Of a DNA stretch of 11,463 nt, positions 1-6,452 are shown piece by piece. Numbering within the stretch: the stretch's first letter is position 1; the number at the start of each line of letters is the position of its first letter. The DNA lies in the NCBI GenBank assembly GCA_017995695.1, contig JAGOIJ010000044.1, forward strand, positions 1 to 11,463, given 5' to 3'. The translations under genes were made by a program, and so were the position numbers. The stretch is from Candidatus Omnitrophota bacterium. GTDB lineage: Bacteria; Omnitrophota; Gorgyraeia; Gygaellales; Profunditerraquicolaceae. Below the pieces are notes generated by a model. The model saw nothing but the letters and a program-made list of their open reading frames with translations, was not told where the DNA came from and ran no database searches.

Positions 1-37
1 TCTTAAAAAATGTCGAACTTATGCTTGTGGGGTACTT

Positions 38-100
38 TTAAGCAAAAAACCCATGACACAAAGAAAACAACAGGAAAAAAAACAAATAAACTATTTTCAT
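38..100 (-). other. signal-peptide-like micro-ORF (speculative)
   Basis: On the minus strand, an ATG at 100-98 opens a 20-codon frame ending in TAA at 40-38. The peptide begins MK, continues with a strongly hydrophobic core rich in Phe and Leu, and ends in a small-residue site (GFFA) exactly where a signal peptidase would cut; the stop follows at once. A 14-G run lies five bases upstream of the ATG, where a G-rich sequence can act as a Shine-Dalgarno site. After the stop the same frame stays open to the window edge. It could be a broken or stop-interrupted exported protein, a small membrane peptide, or chance, since T-rich DNA easily encodes Phe/Leu strings. I favour chance or a degraded gene. 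Confidence 0.2.
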
Positions 101-105
101 CGTTT

Positions 106-119
106 CCCCCCCCCCCCCC
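106..119. repeat. 14-base C homopolymer
   Basis: Positions 106-119 are fourteen consecutive C (G on the minus strand), in a region otherwise very AT-rich. Runs of this length are uncommon in bacterial DNA and are classic slippage-prone sites. It lies five bases upstream of the minus-strand micro-ORF start and abuts the inverted repeat at 120-158. Homopolymer miscounts in sequencing or assembly are a real possibility, so the exact length is uncertain. Confidence 0.9.
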
Positions 120-158
120 TAAAATTTTTTCTACTATTAATCCCAAGAAAAAATTTTA
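120..158. repeat. 13-bp perfect inverted repeat, AT-rich hairpin
   Basis: The arms at 120-132 (TAAAATTTTTTCT) and 146-158 (AGAAAAAATTTTA) are perfect reverse complements around a 13-base loop. It sits 39 bases past the stop of the lipoprotein gene, so it may be a weak terminator for the long operon, but the stem is almost pure A/T, unlike a standard GC-rich intrinsic terminator. It ends directly at the C run. A protein-binding site or recombination site is the alternative. Confidence 0.55.
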
Positions 159-196
159 CTTCGAGCTGAGTACCAGCGAGAAGAAAATACCTTTCC

Positions 197-757
197 TTAA
201 TTCTTTTTATTTTCTTGCTGTAGCTTGTTTAACTCAACCATTGGTTGGCTTTGCTTGGTTTTCTCGATAACGGGTTTCTTCTTCTTGGCTTCCCTTATAA
301 CGCTCTTTAAATATTCTTGCTTCATACCGGCAAACTTTTGCTTAAATTGCTCTTCCGGCGCAAACGGGCCTAGTTCCTGGTCCCAATCCATGAGCGCCCA
401 TAGCTCAAAACCGCTGCCGAAAATATGCGGCGTAATGAATTTACCTATATAATGATACTCCTTATCAGAAGGGGCATCATCGCTTCGGGAAACATGATCA
501 ACCATAATAATTGAGCCAACAGGAACAGGGGCAACCAACCTCAAACTGCTTGTCTCTTTCCATGAATAAGGCACAAGCCAATACCCGCCGGCATCGCCGG
601 TTTGCTGCATAATTTGCAAAGGTGCGACAGTCTCATATCGCTTTCCGATAAATTCAGCATAGCGCTTATTCCAAATCTGAAACCCAATACCTGGAGTACA
701 ATACGTACAACCATGCAACCATACGAAACATAGTATCGACAATGCAAGCTTTTTCAT
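197..757 (-). CDS. predicted lipoprotein of unknown function
   Basis: This is a 186-residue protein whose N terminus is a lipoprotein signal: MKK, a hydrophobic stretch, then LHGC with the lipidated Cys at residue 17. The His at -2 is unusual but tolerable. The mature part has a compact mixed region (about 25-130) rich in Trp, Tyr and Gly, including a PVPVGS turn near 77-82, and then a charged helical tail (about 135-186) dominated by Lys, Glu and Gln. I do not recognise the family. The start is supported by GAAAGGA at 764-770, six bases upstream. It is the last gene of the minus-strand operon, 58 bases after the TPR/barrel gene, so it is plausibly an envelope accessory of that export system. 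The Lys-rich tail might bind an acidic polymer or peptidoglycan; that is inference. Confidence 0.8.
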   Translation of the reverse strand: MKKLALSILCFVWLHGCTYCTPGIGFQIWNKRYAEFIGKRYETVAPLQIMQQTGDAGGYWLVPYSWKETSSLRLVAPVPVGSIIMVDHVSRSDDAPSDKEYHYIGKFITPHIFGSGFELWALMDWDQELGPFAPEEQFKQKFAGMKQEYLKSVIREAKKKKPVIEKTKQSQPMVELNKLQQENKKN

Positions 758-815
758 ACGCTGTCCTTTCTCATCATTCTCTGCAATACCCGTTGTAATT
801 AAAATCTACATAATC

Positions 816-2594
816 CTATCGCCCCATAGCAGGCCGATAGGGTTGAGTGCCTTCGCGCGCCTCTTGCGGCTGGGCTCCAAAATTGTAGGTTACGCTTAAG
901 CTGAAATACTTCCTCGTATAGCCATTTTCATTATGTTTATCAGGCCTGGTGGAAAAAAACTCCGCCCTACCCGAAAGCATCCATTGCTCATGCAAACGAT
1001 ATCGCAATCCACCCCCGGCGAAGAAAACAGGATGGTTTGACTCGGGGAATAACGCATCGCGCAAACGCTGAAATTCAAAACCGCCAGAAATCTGCGCCTC
1101 CGCAAACAGCCGCTTTGTTAGATCAATCCCGGTATATAACCCAAGGGCGTGTGACTTAATCGAATGCGGATTAAAATATCCGTGGCTCAAATCAGGCTCC
1201 CCCATAGTGGAATAATAATAATTATAGTAAAGCTTGCAGAACGGCTTTTGCAAAAGCCGATATTCAATCTTGCTGGAGACGGCATTTTGACGATTATCAT
1301 CAGAAAAATAACTTCTACGATATTTAGCGTTAAAAAACCAAAACCTGTTTAAGCGAAAATCTAAAGAGAGCGATCCGGAATTCGTCAGGATGTTATCGCG
1401 GATAGCATCATTGTCCTCGAAAGTCTCCCGGTCATAAGCCAGATCAAAACGCCAATAATCATCTGGCGTAACCGTAAACCACGTATTACAGGTAACCGGG
1501 TTAAAATCAGCCTTACTAAAATGCGTGCTATACAGAAAAGAATACGCCTGAAGATAAGCATTCAGGCGACCTTTCGCGCCCACGCCTGCGCGCGTAGCTA
1601 CCATGGTAGGATACGCTGCGTTCTTTTTCCTTAAAAGCTGGCGAGCAAATACGCCATCATACGCTACTGCATAACCAAGGCTATTACCCACCCTCAAGCT
1701 ATTAGTAAGAACAGTCTGACGATTATTATCCCTGGAATACTGCGCAAGCGGCGCAACAAAACAAGACCGCGCATTCTTAATGCGCGTAAAAAGATCCTGG
1801 GCAGCGCGACGCTGTGGAGTGCGCGCAAGCAACTTCTTAAGCACATCTTCAGCTTCAACATCCTCTGCTTCCCAATGCAAGGCAAATGCAAGACCCTCAA
1901 GCGCATCGAGATTATCAGGATGCGTTCGTAAGATTTCCCGATAACGCGCAATACCCTTACGGTGATAACCCTGCCAAACCAAAATCTTAGCCTGGCCATT
2001 CTCACACTCAAGATCCTGCGGATCAAGTTTTAGAACTTGACCATACAGCTGAAAAGACTCTTCTAATTTATCCAACCAGCTTAATAAATCGGCCTTCTGT
2101 TTCATTGCCTCGCGATAATCTGGTTGCGCCAGGAGCACTTGATCATATTCATACAATGCCTTCAGGCGTTGATGATCCCAAGCAAGCGCCTGGGCGTAGC
2201 TTGTGCGTAACCTAAAGTCAAGGGGATTATCACGCAACGCCTCCTCATACAGCGCTATAGCAGGCTGCAACTGACTATTCCACTTATATTGATCGGCAAG
2301 CTCACGCACAATTTCTTTTCTTCGATCAGGAAATCTTTGTATAATCTGCTGGAATTTCGCTATCGCTTCTGGATGTTTATCGGCATAGGTAAAGACACGC
2401 GCCCATTCAATGGCAAGCCCTGCGTCAGACTCAACCCAGGAAGCAATACCCTCGTACAATTTCAGCGCTTGCTCGTATTTTCTTTCTTCGACGAGTCTAC
2501 GCGCTGCTAACAACTCTTTCGGCTCTTCAATAGCAAATGCTAGCGATGAAAACATCATAATAAAAAAGACTACCGCGCACACGATTACTCTCAT
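816..2594 (-). CDS. periplasmic TPR protein with C-terminal outer-membrane beta-barrel (polysaccharide export partner)
   Basis: This 592-residue protein probably guides a secreted polysaccharide through the periplasm and outer membrane. Residues 1-21 are a signal peptide ending LAFA. Residues about 25-273 are a chain of TPR-like helix pairs; typical signatures are YEQALKLYEGI near 40-50, PAIALYEEALRDNP near 111-124 and FQLYGQVLKLDPQD near 181-194. Residues about 277-575 alternate aromatic and polar residues in amphipathic strands separated by Asn/Asp-rich turns, as in a beta-barrel, with a closing strand near YFSLSVTYNFG and a short Pro/Arg tail. The TPR-plus-barrel layout matches PgaA, BcsC and YaiO/NfrA-like proteins, but no one family is certain. 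The start has AAGGA seven bases upstream, and the ATG overlaps the TGA of the glycosyltransferase gene (ATGA), so the two are translationally coupled. Confidence 0.85.
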   Translation of the reverse strand: MRVIVCAVVFFIMMFSSLAFAIEEPKELLAARRLVEERKYEQALKLYEGIASWVESDAGLAIEWARVFTYADKHPEAIAKFQQIIQRFPDRRKEIVRELADQYKWNSQLQPAIALYEEALRDNPLDFRLRTSYAQALAWDHQRLKALYEYDQVLLAQPDYREAMKQKADLLSWLDKLEESFQLYGQVLKLDPQDLECENGQAKILVWQGYHRKGIARYREILRTHPDNLDALEGLAFALHWEAEDVEAEDVLKKLLARTPQRRAAQDLFTRIKNARSCFVAPLAQYSRDNNRQTVLTNSLRVGNSLGYAVAYDGVFARQLLRKKNAAYPTMVATRAGVGAKGRLNAYLQAYSFLYSTHFSKADFNPVTCNTWFTVTPDDYWRFDLAYDRETFEDNDAIRDNILTNSGSLSLDFRLNRFWFFNAKYRRSYFSDDNRQNAVSSKIEYRLLQKPFCKLYYNYYYSTMGEPDLSHGYFNPHSIKSHALGLYTGIDLTKRLFAEAQISGGFEFQRLRDALFPESNHPVFFAGGGLRYRLHEQWMLSGRAEFFSTRPDKHNENGYTRKYFSLSVTYNFGAQPQEAREGTQPYRPAMGR

Positions 2595-3934
2595 CGCTTA
2601 TTCCTTGGTGATACAACCCAATCTCGTTTTCCCAATATTTCATCCCGGATTGCCACCACTTGGATAGTATTTTTAAAAAGGGTGTAAGGAAAATGCAGAA
2701 ACGCATAACAGATAAATTGCGCCACGCGAGGGCGCGGGATAGAGGCATTTTTAAATGCGGCGATCGTTTCAAATGGCCCGCTAAACATAGTGAAAATAAG
2801 CGCAAACCAAATATAGGCAGTCATAGGAAATTCGACCTTCCCGCGATAAAACCAGTAAGCAAAAAGGATAGGAAACAAGAGATGTCCCAAGATATCATAC
2901 ACAACGCGCCACATTAAAAGCACGGTCCAAATGAAACGCTGGCGAATATTCAAATAAGCAGAACGCCATACCGGGATCTGATATAAAACTGAACACTGAT
3001 ACCAACCTTGGGCCCAACGCTTACGCTGATACCACAAACTCCGCACCGTTGTGGGTGCAAGCTCGGTAGAAACAATGCTCCGGTCATGAACAATGTGGTA
3101 TCCTGATAAAAGCGCGCGCAGCGTAGCATCGATATCTTCCGTCAGCGTATCGGTACGAAAGCGAACCGCCTTAATAACCTTCGCCTTCCAATAGCCGTTT
3201 GAACCCCCGAACAAAGCGCTATCAAATAATCGAGACTTGGCATAATGGCTGATGCCGTAGATCGTTTCAAATTCTACCTCAACCAATGCGGCGATAATGC
3301 TCTGCTTGCCATTTCTGATTTTACACCTGCCCTGAACAACATCGTATCCTTCGTCAAGCCAACGCCACGCGCGGCTGATGCAATCAGGGCGAGGATGGTG
3401 GTCCGCGTCAATCAAGACAATCATTTCGCCAGAGGCCAATCCTAAAACATAATTTAAATTTTCGCTTTTGCTACGGGAGTTATAAGCATTTGCCAGGACT
3501 AGCTCCGGGAAGGCATAGGCTAAATCCCGCAAACGCAACTCAAGCGGCTCTAAGTGCGGACTGTTATAAGCCAACACAACTTCCATCCCTGCTTGCGGAC
3601 GCTCGATGTTTTGCAGCAAATTTAATAACGTTTCTTCAATAACTTCGAGCTCATTAGGAAGATACGCCGAAACAATAAAGGTAACCTTAGGGATCACTTG
3701 ATGTTTGGCAGTAGCGCGCTCACGAAATCTTTCTTTCCTGAAACCGCTCATAGAATGAAGGTACGATAAGGCGGATTGAAAAACAAAAAGAGAAACAATG
3801 AAATAATAGCTAATACGCAGGGTTGCTGGAAACCAGCTGGCGAGCAGATTAAAGAAAAAAAAGGGTATGACAAAAAGCGCGACTAGTACCTCAACGACCT
3901 TAAAACATTCATAGTATTTGCCCAAACGTATCAT
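2591..3934 (-). CDS. membrane-embedded family 2 glycosyltransferase, processive synthase type
   Basis: This 447-residue inner-membrane enzyme probably polymerises a sugar chain from a nucleotide sugar on the cytoplasmic side. Two N-terminal membrane segments (about 13-34 and 41-59) are followed by a GT-A domain (about 82-310) and three or four C-terminal segments (about 334-363, 369-391 and 405-427). All synthase signatures are visible: IDADHH with the metal-binding D176-x-D178, catalytic TED at 265-267, and the acceptor motif QRKRW at 303-307 (QxxRW). This is the layout of PgaC, BcsA-core and NfrB-like enzymes; no PilZ domain is fused. Substrate is unknown. The start overlaps the upstream half-ferritin stop (ATGA at 3931-3934) and has no clear Shine-Dalgarno site, so it relies on coupling. 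No PgaB-type deacetylase or cellulase gene accompanies it here. Confidence 0.9.
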   Translation of the reverse strand: MIRLGKYYECFKVVEVLVALFVIPFFFFNLLASWFPATLRISYYFIVSLFVFQSALSYLHSMSGFRKERFRERATAKHQVIPKVTFIVSAYLPNELEVIEETLLNLLQNIERPQAGMEVVLAYNSPHLEPLELRLRDLAYAFPELVLANAYNSRSKSENLNYVLGLASGEMIVLIDADHHPRPDCISRAWRWLDEGYDVVQGRCKIRNGKQSIIAALVEVEFETIYGISHYAKSRLFDSALFGGSNGYWKAKVIKAVRFRTDTLTEDIDATLRALLSGYHIVHDRSIVSTELAPTTVRSLWYQRKRWAQGWYQCSVLYQIPVWRSAYLNIRQRFIWTVLLMWRVVYDILGHLLFPILFAYWFYRGKVEFPMTAYIWFALIFTMFSGPFETIAAFKNASIPRPRVAQFICYAFLHFPYTLFKNTIQVVAIRDEILGKRDWVVSPRNKR

Positions 3935-4131
3935 AACGCATTATCGCTCAACAGATCCAGAAGCTGAGCGGACAATTGCATGTGTCGTTTTTCATCAGCC
4001 ACAATTCCCACAAGAATCTTTTGAGTAGCGGCATCATCAAACATGGTCGCTAAATCACTGTACAATTCCAAGGCATTAGTATCGCAAGCGAGCAGTTGAC
4101 GCAAACGCGCTATCAGCTCAACCTTATCCAT
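3931..4131 (-). CDS. small half-ferritin-like protein with intact ExxH
   Basis: This 66-residue protein appears to be two helices. The first carries Glu22 followed by Tyr24 (ELYSDLA); the second carries D46-E47-K-R-H50, the ExxH iron-ligand motif of rubrerythrin and ferritin-like four-helix bundles. Only half a bundle is encoded, so a metal site would need a homodimer or pairing with the neighbour. The ATG at 4131 is preferred over a TTG at 4152 in the same frame, because AGAAAGG lies five bases upstream of the ATG and the TTG has no ribosome site. It overlaps the previous gene by 8 bases. There is no signal peptide, so it is cytoplasmic. Iron or peroxide handling is inferred from the motif alone; a purely structural helical hairpin is possible. 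Confidence 0.7.
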   Translation of the reverse strand: MDKVELIARLRQLLACDTNALELYSDLATMFDDAATQKILVGIVADEKRHMQLSAQLLDLLSDNAL

Positions 4132-4360
4132 GATTACCTTTCTTTGAGACAACTTTAATTAACGCATTAACGATCTTGGCATGACGCAGAGTATCTTTTT
4201 GCAATACAGCCAACGCACCTTTCGCTTTATTGCGCGCAGGATGTGGAAATGCATCCCCAACCCCCTCTTGGCACAATACCACTATCTTCTGCGCCATAAC
4301 CTCCTCCATCTCTAAGGCCCGACGCAACCTGTCAAGTATCTGTTCGCTGTCCCTCGTCAT
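4124..4360 (-). CDS. small half-ferritin-like helical protein, degenerate metal motif
   Basis: This 78-residue protein has the same two-helix plan as its downstream neighbour. A first helix carries E17, E19 and E20 (LEMEEVMAQK). A loop rich in Gly and Pro follows (about 32-42). The second helix carries DTLRH at 56-60, where a canonical bundle would have E-E-x-x-H. The residue three before His60 is Thr57 instead of Glu, so the usual ligand pair is not intact; Asp56 is the nearest acid. It may be a diverged paralogue that pairs with the intact 66-residue protein, or an unrelated helical hairpin. The start has AAGGA nine bases upstream. It follows the zinc-ribbon gene after 24 bases. Confidence 0.6.
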   Translation of the reverse strand: MTRDSEQILDRLRRALEMEEVMAQKIVVLCQEGVGDAFPHPARNKAKGALAVLQKDTLRHAKIVNALIKVVSKKGNHG

Positions 4361-4384
4361 ACCGTCTTATCCTTGCTATATACT

Positions 4385-4564
4385 CTACAATTTTTCGTAA
4401 TAATCCTTGCAGCGGGTGCATAGACCGTCTTTTTCTATCCACTCCGGATGATCCAAGCGTATGCGCTTTAAAACATACTCTTTTGCCTCATTGCAAATCG
4501 AGACGACTATAGCATGCTCATGCTTCTTGCAAATCGGACAAATATTCTTTTTATCATTTGTCAT
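4385..4564 (-). CDS. small zinc-ribbon protein, 59 residues
   Basis: This short gene reads from an ATG at 4564-4562 to a TAG at 4387-4385. The product has two knuckles, CPIC at residues 9-12 and CTRC at 49-52, a four-Cys arrangement expected to bind one zinc. Between them are His15, His17 and Cys24 and a basic helix-like stretch (VLKRIRLDH, 31-39). The C terminus is CKDYYEKL. The start codon overlaps the TGA of the upstream gene (ATGA at 4561-4564), and AGGA lies eight bases upstream, both strong signs of a real gene. It is cytoplasmic and could bind nucleic acid or a protein partner; I do not recognise a named family. It lies between a secreted protein gene and the half-ferritin pair. Confidence 0.8.
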   Translation of the reverse strand: MTNDKKNICPICKKHEHAIVVSICNEAKEYVLKRIRLDHPEWIEKDGLCTRCKDYYEKL

Positions 4565-5094
4565 TGCTTGCTTCCTGCTTCAGGGGCGATAAGCCTCGCG
4601 CTCGTAAGTAGATTCTTCACCATTACCTCATATACTGAAGCCTTCTCTTTCACGAACACTCCCGAAGCTATATTGAGGGTGGAATTGACAAACGAAAAGA
4701 GCACGTACGATCCAAGCTTAGTGCCATAGTAAACGCCTTCATATTGACGCAATAAACCGTTGCCGCCGGCAAGCTGAACAGGCGCTGATGAAATTCTCTT
4801 TGAAAGATAAGGCAAAAGCTCTTTTGACTCTTGCTCCCATGCATCAGCTATAGTTTCTAACGTTGCCGTTGAATTCTCTGGCCTTGCGAAAAACTCAATA
4901 AATGCGTTTGCTTGCGGATCAGAAAAACGCTGCGAAGAATAAATGGTGCCCTTGATCTGCGTCCTTTGCCAATTAAGAGGCGGCTTGATCCAGAAGTCGC
5001 TCTTTTCTTGGCGAACCCAACCCTCTTCTTGCATAGCATATATGATAACGGGGATCGCCAAAGCCACCAAAATAAACGCCATTCTTTTCTTCAT
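4561..5094 (-). CDS. secreted or membrane-anchored small protein, possibly PsbP/DcrB-like fold
   Basis: This 177-residue protein starts with an export signal: MKKR, a hydrophobic core, then IYA at 18-20 as a likely cleavage site. The mature part begins with a Trp-containing segment (FWIKPPLNW, 34-42), followed by alternating strand-like pieces (FIEFFARP, 65-72), an amphipathic helix around 78-100, and a final pair of strands with a helix (YEVMVKNLLTSARL, 155-168). This pattern (a PP-x-x-W strand, then a fragment on stress-type fold, then a closing helix) recalls the PsbP/DcrB-like envelope fold, but sequence alone does not prove it. A strong Shine-Dalgarno site (GAGGAGG, about 5100-5106) precedes the ATG. 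It is the first gene of the run, 76 bases from the metallopeptidase gene. Confidence 0.75.
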   Translation of the reverse strand: MKKRMAFILVALAIPVIIYAMQEEGWVRQEKSDFWIKPPLNWQRTQIKGTIYSSQRFSDPQANAFIEFFARPENSTATLETIADAWEQESKELLPYLSKRISSAPVQLAGGNGLLRQYEGVYYGTKLGSYVLFSFVNSTLNIASGVFVKEKASVYEVMVKNLLTSARLIAPEAGSKQ

Positions 5095-5170
5095 TATGCC
5101 CTCCTCACCAGCGCTATTGCCTCTCTTTATCGTAAACCCTGCCTACATAAGGTTGTAGTCATGATTGTAC

Positions 5171-5743
5171 TCATAAGCACAACATATGTCCATTCATTTT
5201 TAACCATGTCTCATATTCCTTGTATTCTGGCATAGCATCCGCCACCCTACGCCAAAAACGCCGGGAATGATTTCGCTCAAATAAATGTACTAGCTCATGC
5301 ATAACCACATAATCAATCACTGGCAAAGGAGCCATAACCAATCGCCAACTAAAGTTAAGCGTCCCGGAAGGACCACACGATCCCCACCGAGTTCTAGCGT
5401 TTGTCACCGCAAGGTGGCGCACAACAACACCCAGCTTATCTGCGTAAAAGCGAACCCGGTCCGAAAGGATATCCTGCGCCATCTGTGTATACCAAATAAC
5501 CAATTGTCGCCTTACCGAATCCGGATACTGCTCCCATGAAATCTTTGCTCGCGAGGAAACCCGTTTACGAGCCAGCTCTTGCTTTGCGCGGATCCAAGGC
5601 AATTTTTCCTGCACAAATGAAGCAATAGTGTCCAGGGGAATTCTCATGGGAGCGCGCACTACAACGGTGGCATCAGATTGAACGTGCAGCGCTAATGTCT
5701 TGCGCTTCGAACGAATGATTGCATCGATACGGACATCAGACAT
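5171..5743 (-). CDS. YgjP-type M48-like zinc metallopeptidase (COG1451, DUF45)
   Basis: This 190-residue cytoplasmic protein carries the full family signature. A basic strand-rich N terminus (about 3-60) is followed by RWGSCG at 119-124 and WRLVMAP at 133-139. Next come DYVVMHELVHL, with HELVH zinc ligands His149 and His153 and catalytic Glu150, and then His159 in NHSRRFW as the third ligand. Members of this family (YgjP, related to the SprT and WSS1 proteases) are proposed peptidases, but substrates are mostly unknown. The length is close to the short family form. The start overlaps the DUF1353 stop by 8 bases; the ribosome site is weak (AAGAAAAA), so coupling is likely. Function as a protease is known from family features, not shown here. 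Confidence 0.9.
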   Translation of the reverse strand: MSDVRIDAIIRSKRKTLALHVQSDATVVVRAPMRIPLDTIASFVQEKLPWIRAKQELARKRVSSRAKISWEQYPDSVRRQLVIWYTQMAQDILSDRVRFYADKLGVVVRHLAVTNARTRWGSCGPSGTLNFSWRLVMAPLPVIDYVVMHELVHLFERNHSRRFWRRVADAMPEYKEYETWLKMNGHMLCL

Positions 5744-6161
5744 TTTTTCTTATTCGCCAAAACAACCAACCAAACAAGCGAACCCCGCAATAATACCATC
5801 GCGCAAAAGCGAACTCATGACGCGTTAAAGCAACAAAGAATTCACGATCAACTTCTTTGCGCGACACAAATGACCCGACATCTTTACTAAATTGGTAAAA
5901 CACATCGTGGATCAAAGAAGCTACGTAGGTCTTACTCTTGCCCGAAGAAAAATGTAAGACCCCCTCCAGTGTCCCCAGATACACATCCTTTATCTTTATC
6001 TTAGGGCTGCACCCATCCCAGGCATAGCCTTTATAATGGGTTCCCTTTACTATCACCAAACCATCCGCGCGCAAACAAAACCACTCATTCTCAAATTCAC
6101 GGCCAACGATACTTGACTGATATTGAAAATCTTCCCGCAGGCAATAAACGTAAACACCCAT
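5736..6161 (-). CDS. DUF1353 family protein
   Basis: This 141-residue protein matches DUF1353, a family common in phages and prophage-like regions but also found as lone chromosomal genes. Visible family features are WDGCSPK at 48-54, LIHDVFYQ at 83-90 (conserved HD), SRKEVDREF at 100-108 and an aromatic C terminus with GVRLFGWLFW at 126-135. The function of the family is unknown; the conserved His-Asp and the acidic motifs suggest a metal site, which is inference. The start has GAAGGAT seven bases upstream. It is the first gene of the minus-strand run that includes the metallopeptidase. No phage structural or integration gene is nearby. Confidence 0.8.
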   Translation of the reverse strand: MGVYVYCLREDFQYQSSIVGREFENEWFCLRADGLVIVKGTHYKGYAWDGCSPKIKIKDVYLGTLEGVLHFSSGKSKTYVASLIHDVFYQFSKDVGSFVSRKEVDREFFVALTRHEFAFARWYYCGVRLFGWLFWRIRKNV

Positions 6162-6332
6162 AGATAAAATCCTTCAATCCATCGATAATACAAATACTAT
6201 GCTATATAATGCGAATATTTTACTGCGAAAAAACGACTCATGCAATGGTAATATGGCTTACGAACGAACACATGAGAGCTTCATTACGCATTCGGTGCGG
6301 AAGGTTTAGGCTGATTTCAAGCGGAACCTTGA

Positions 6333-6364
6333 GGCGTTGCAATAAAACATTTTATTTTAACGCC
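6333..6364. repeat. interrupted palindrome upstream of the coiled-coil PilZ gene
   Basis: GGCGTT at 6333-6338 pairs with AACGCC at 6359-6364, and inside it AATAAA at 6341-6346 pairs with TTTATT at 6351-6356 around the loop ACAT. One G-T wobble and one mismatch separate the two stems. There is no T run on either side in the right place, so it is not a typical terminator. It lies just upstream of the TATAAT at 6381-6386, where an operator would act, or within the leader RNA if transcription starts further upstream. Confidence 0.5.
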
Positions 6365-6380
6365 TACTATATAAATATGA

Positions 6381-6386
6381 TATAAT
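6381..6386 (+). promoter_or_regulatory. candidate -10 box
   Basis: A perfect TATAAT 63 bases before the MshEN-PilZ start codon. There is no good -35 hexamer at the usual spacing, so it might need an activator, or be a chance match in AT-rich DNA. Confidence 0.35.
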
Positions 6387-6404
6387 TATGCAAAACACAG
6401 GTCA

Positions 6405-6452
6405 ATGGAAAAGAAGCTCGTATCACTGCTCCCTAAAAAACATAGCTTATGA
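6405..6452 (+). other. possible 15-codon leader ORF coupled to the next gene
   Basis: An ATG at 6405 opens 15 codons (peptide begins MEKKLVSLLP) and stops with a TGA at 6450-6452 that overlaps the ATG of the next gene as ATGA. The main gene lacks a Shine-Dalgarno site, so ribosomes ending the short frame could reinitiate there. The short ORF itself has only a weak AGG three bases before its ATG. It could be a leader peptide or chance. Confidence 0.3.

Larger units (their letters stand above)
1..196. other. gene-poor AT-rich stretch with inverted repeat and homopolymer
   Basis: No confident gene is visible between the window edge and the lipoprotein stop codon. The sequence is AT-rich, with long A and T runs, one 14-base C run and one perfect 13-bp inverted repeat, described separately. 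A plus-strand frame from 10 to 270 stays open only because the region is simple in sequence. It is rich in Lys, Phe and Pro, reads straight through the C run as a proline string and overlaps the 3' end of the lipoprotein gene antisense, so it is not called. The stretch probably contains the 3' end of the seven-gene operon transcript and the upstream region of whatever lies to the left. Confidence 0.6.
6162..6448. promoter_or_regulatory. divergent intergenic region with three hairpins and two TATAAT boxes
   Basis: This 287-base gap separates the minus-strand DUF1353 gene from the plus-strand MshEN-PilZ gene and should hold promoters for both. TATAAT occurs on the plus strand at 6205-6210 and 6381-6386, but neither has a convincing TTGACA partner 16-18 bases upstream. 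Three potential stem-loops lie between them: 6279-6303, 6301-6330 and 6333-6364. The first two share three bases, so they cannot both be complete. If the upstream box is a real promoter, a leader RNA of about 230 bases would carry all three. It does not match any riboswitch consensus I can recall, including the cyclic-di-GMP ones. I could not identify a minus-strand promoter with confidence. Confidence 0.5.

Noticed and set aside
10..270. Plus-strand 86-codon frame
   Set aside because: Low-complexity, proline string comes from the C run, no ribosome site, and it overlaps the lipoprotein gene antisense.
4129..4152. Longer start (TTG at 4152) for the 66-residue half-ferritin
   Set aside because: TTG without ribosome site; the ATG at 4131 has AGAAAGG five bases upstream and gives only an 8-base overlap.
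4912..5235. Plus-strand frames under the 177-residue secreted protein gene
   Set aside because: They are antisense to a gene with a strong ribosome site and a convincing signal peptide.
6162..6448. tRNA, tmRNA, SRP RNA or a known riboswitch in the divergent region
   Set aside because: No T-loop, GNRA-capped cloverleaf or riboswitch consensus could be matched by eye; only unassigned hairpins are present.
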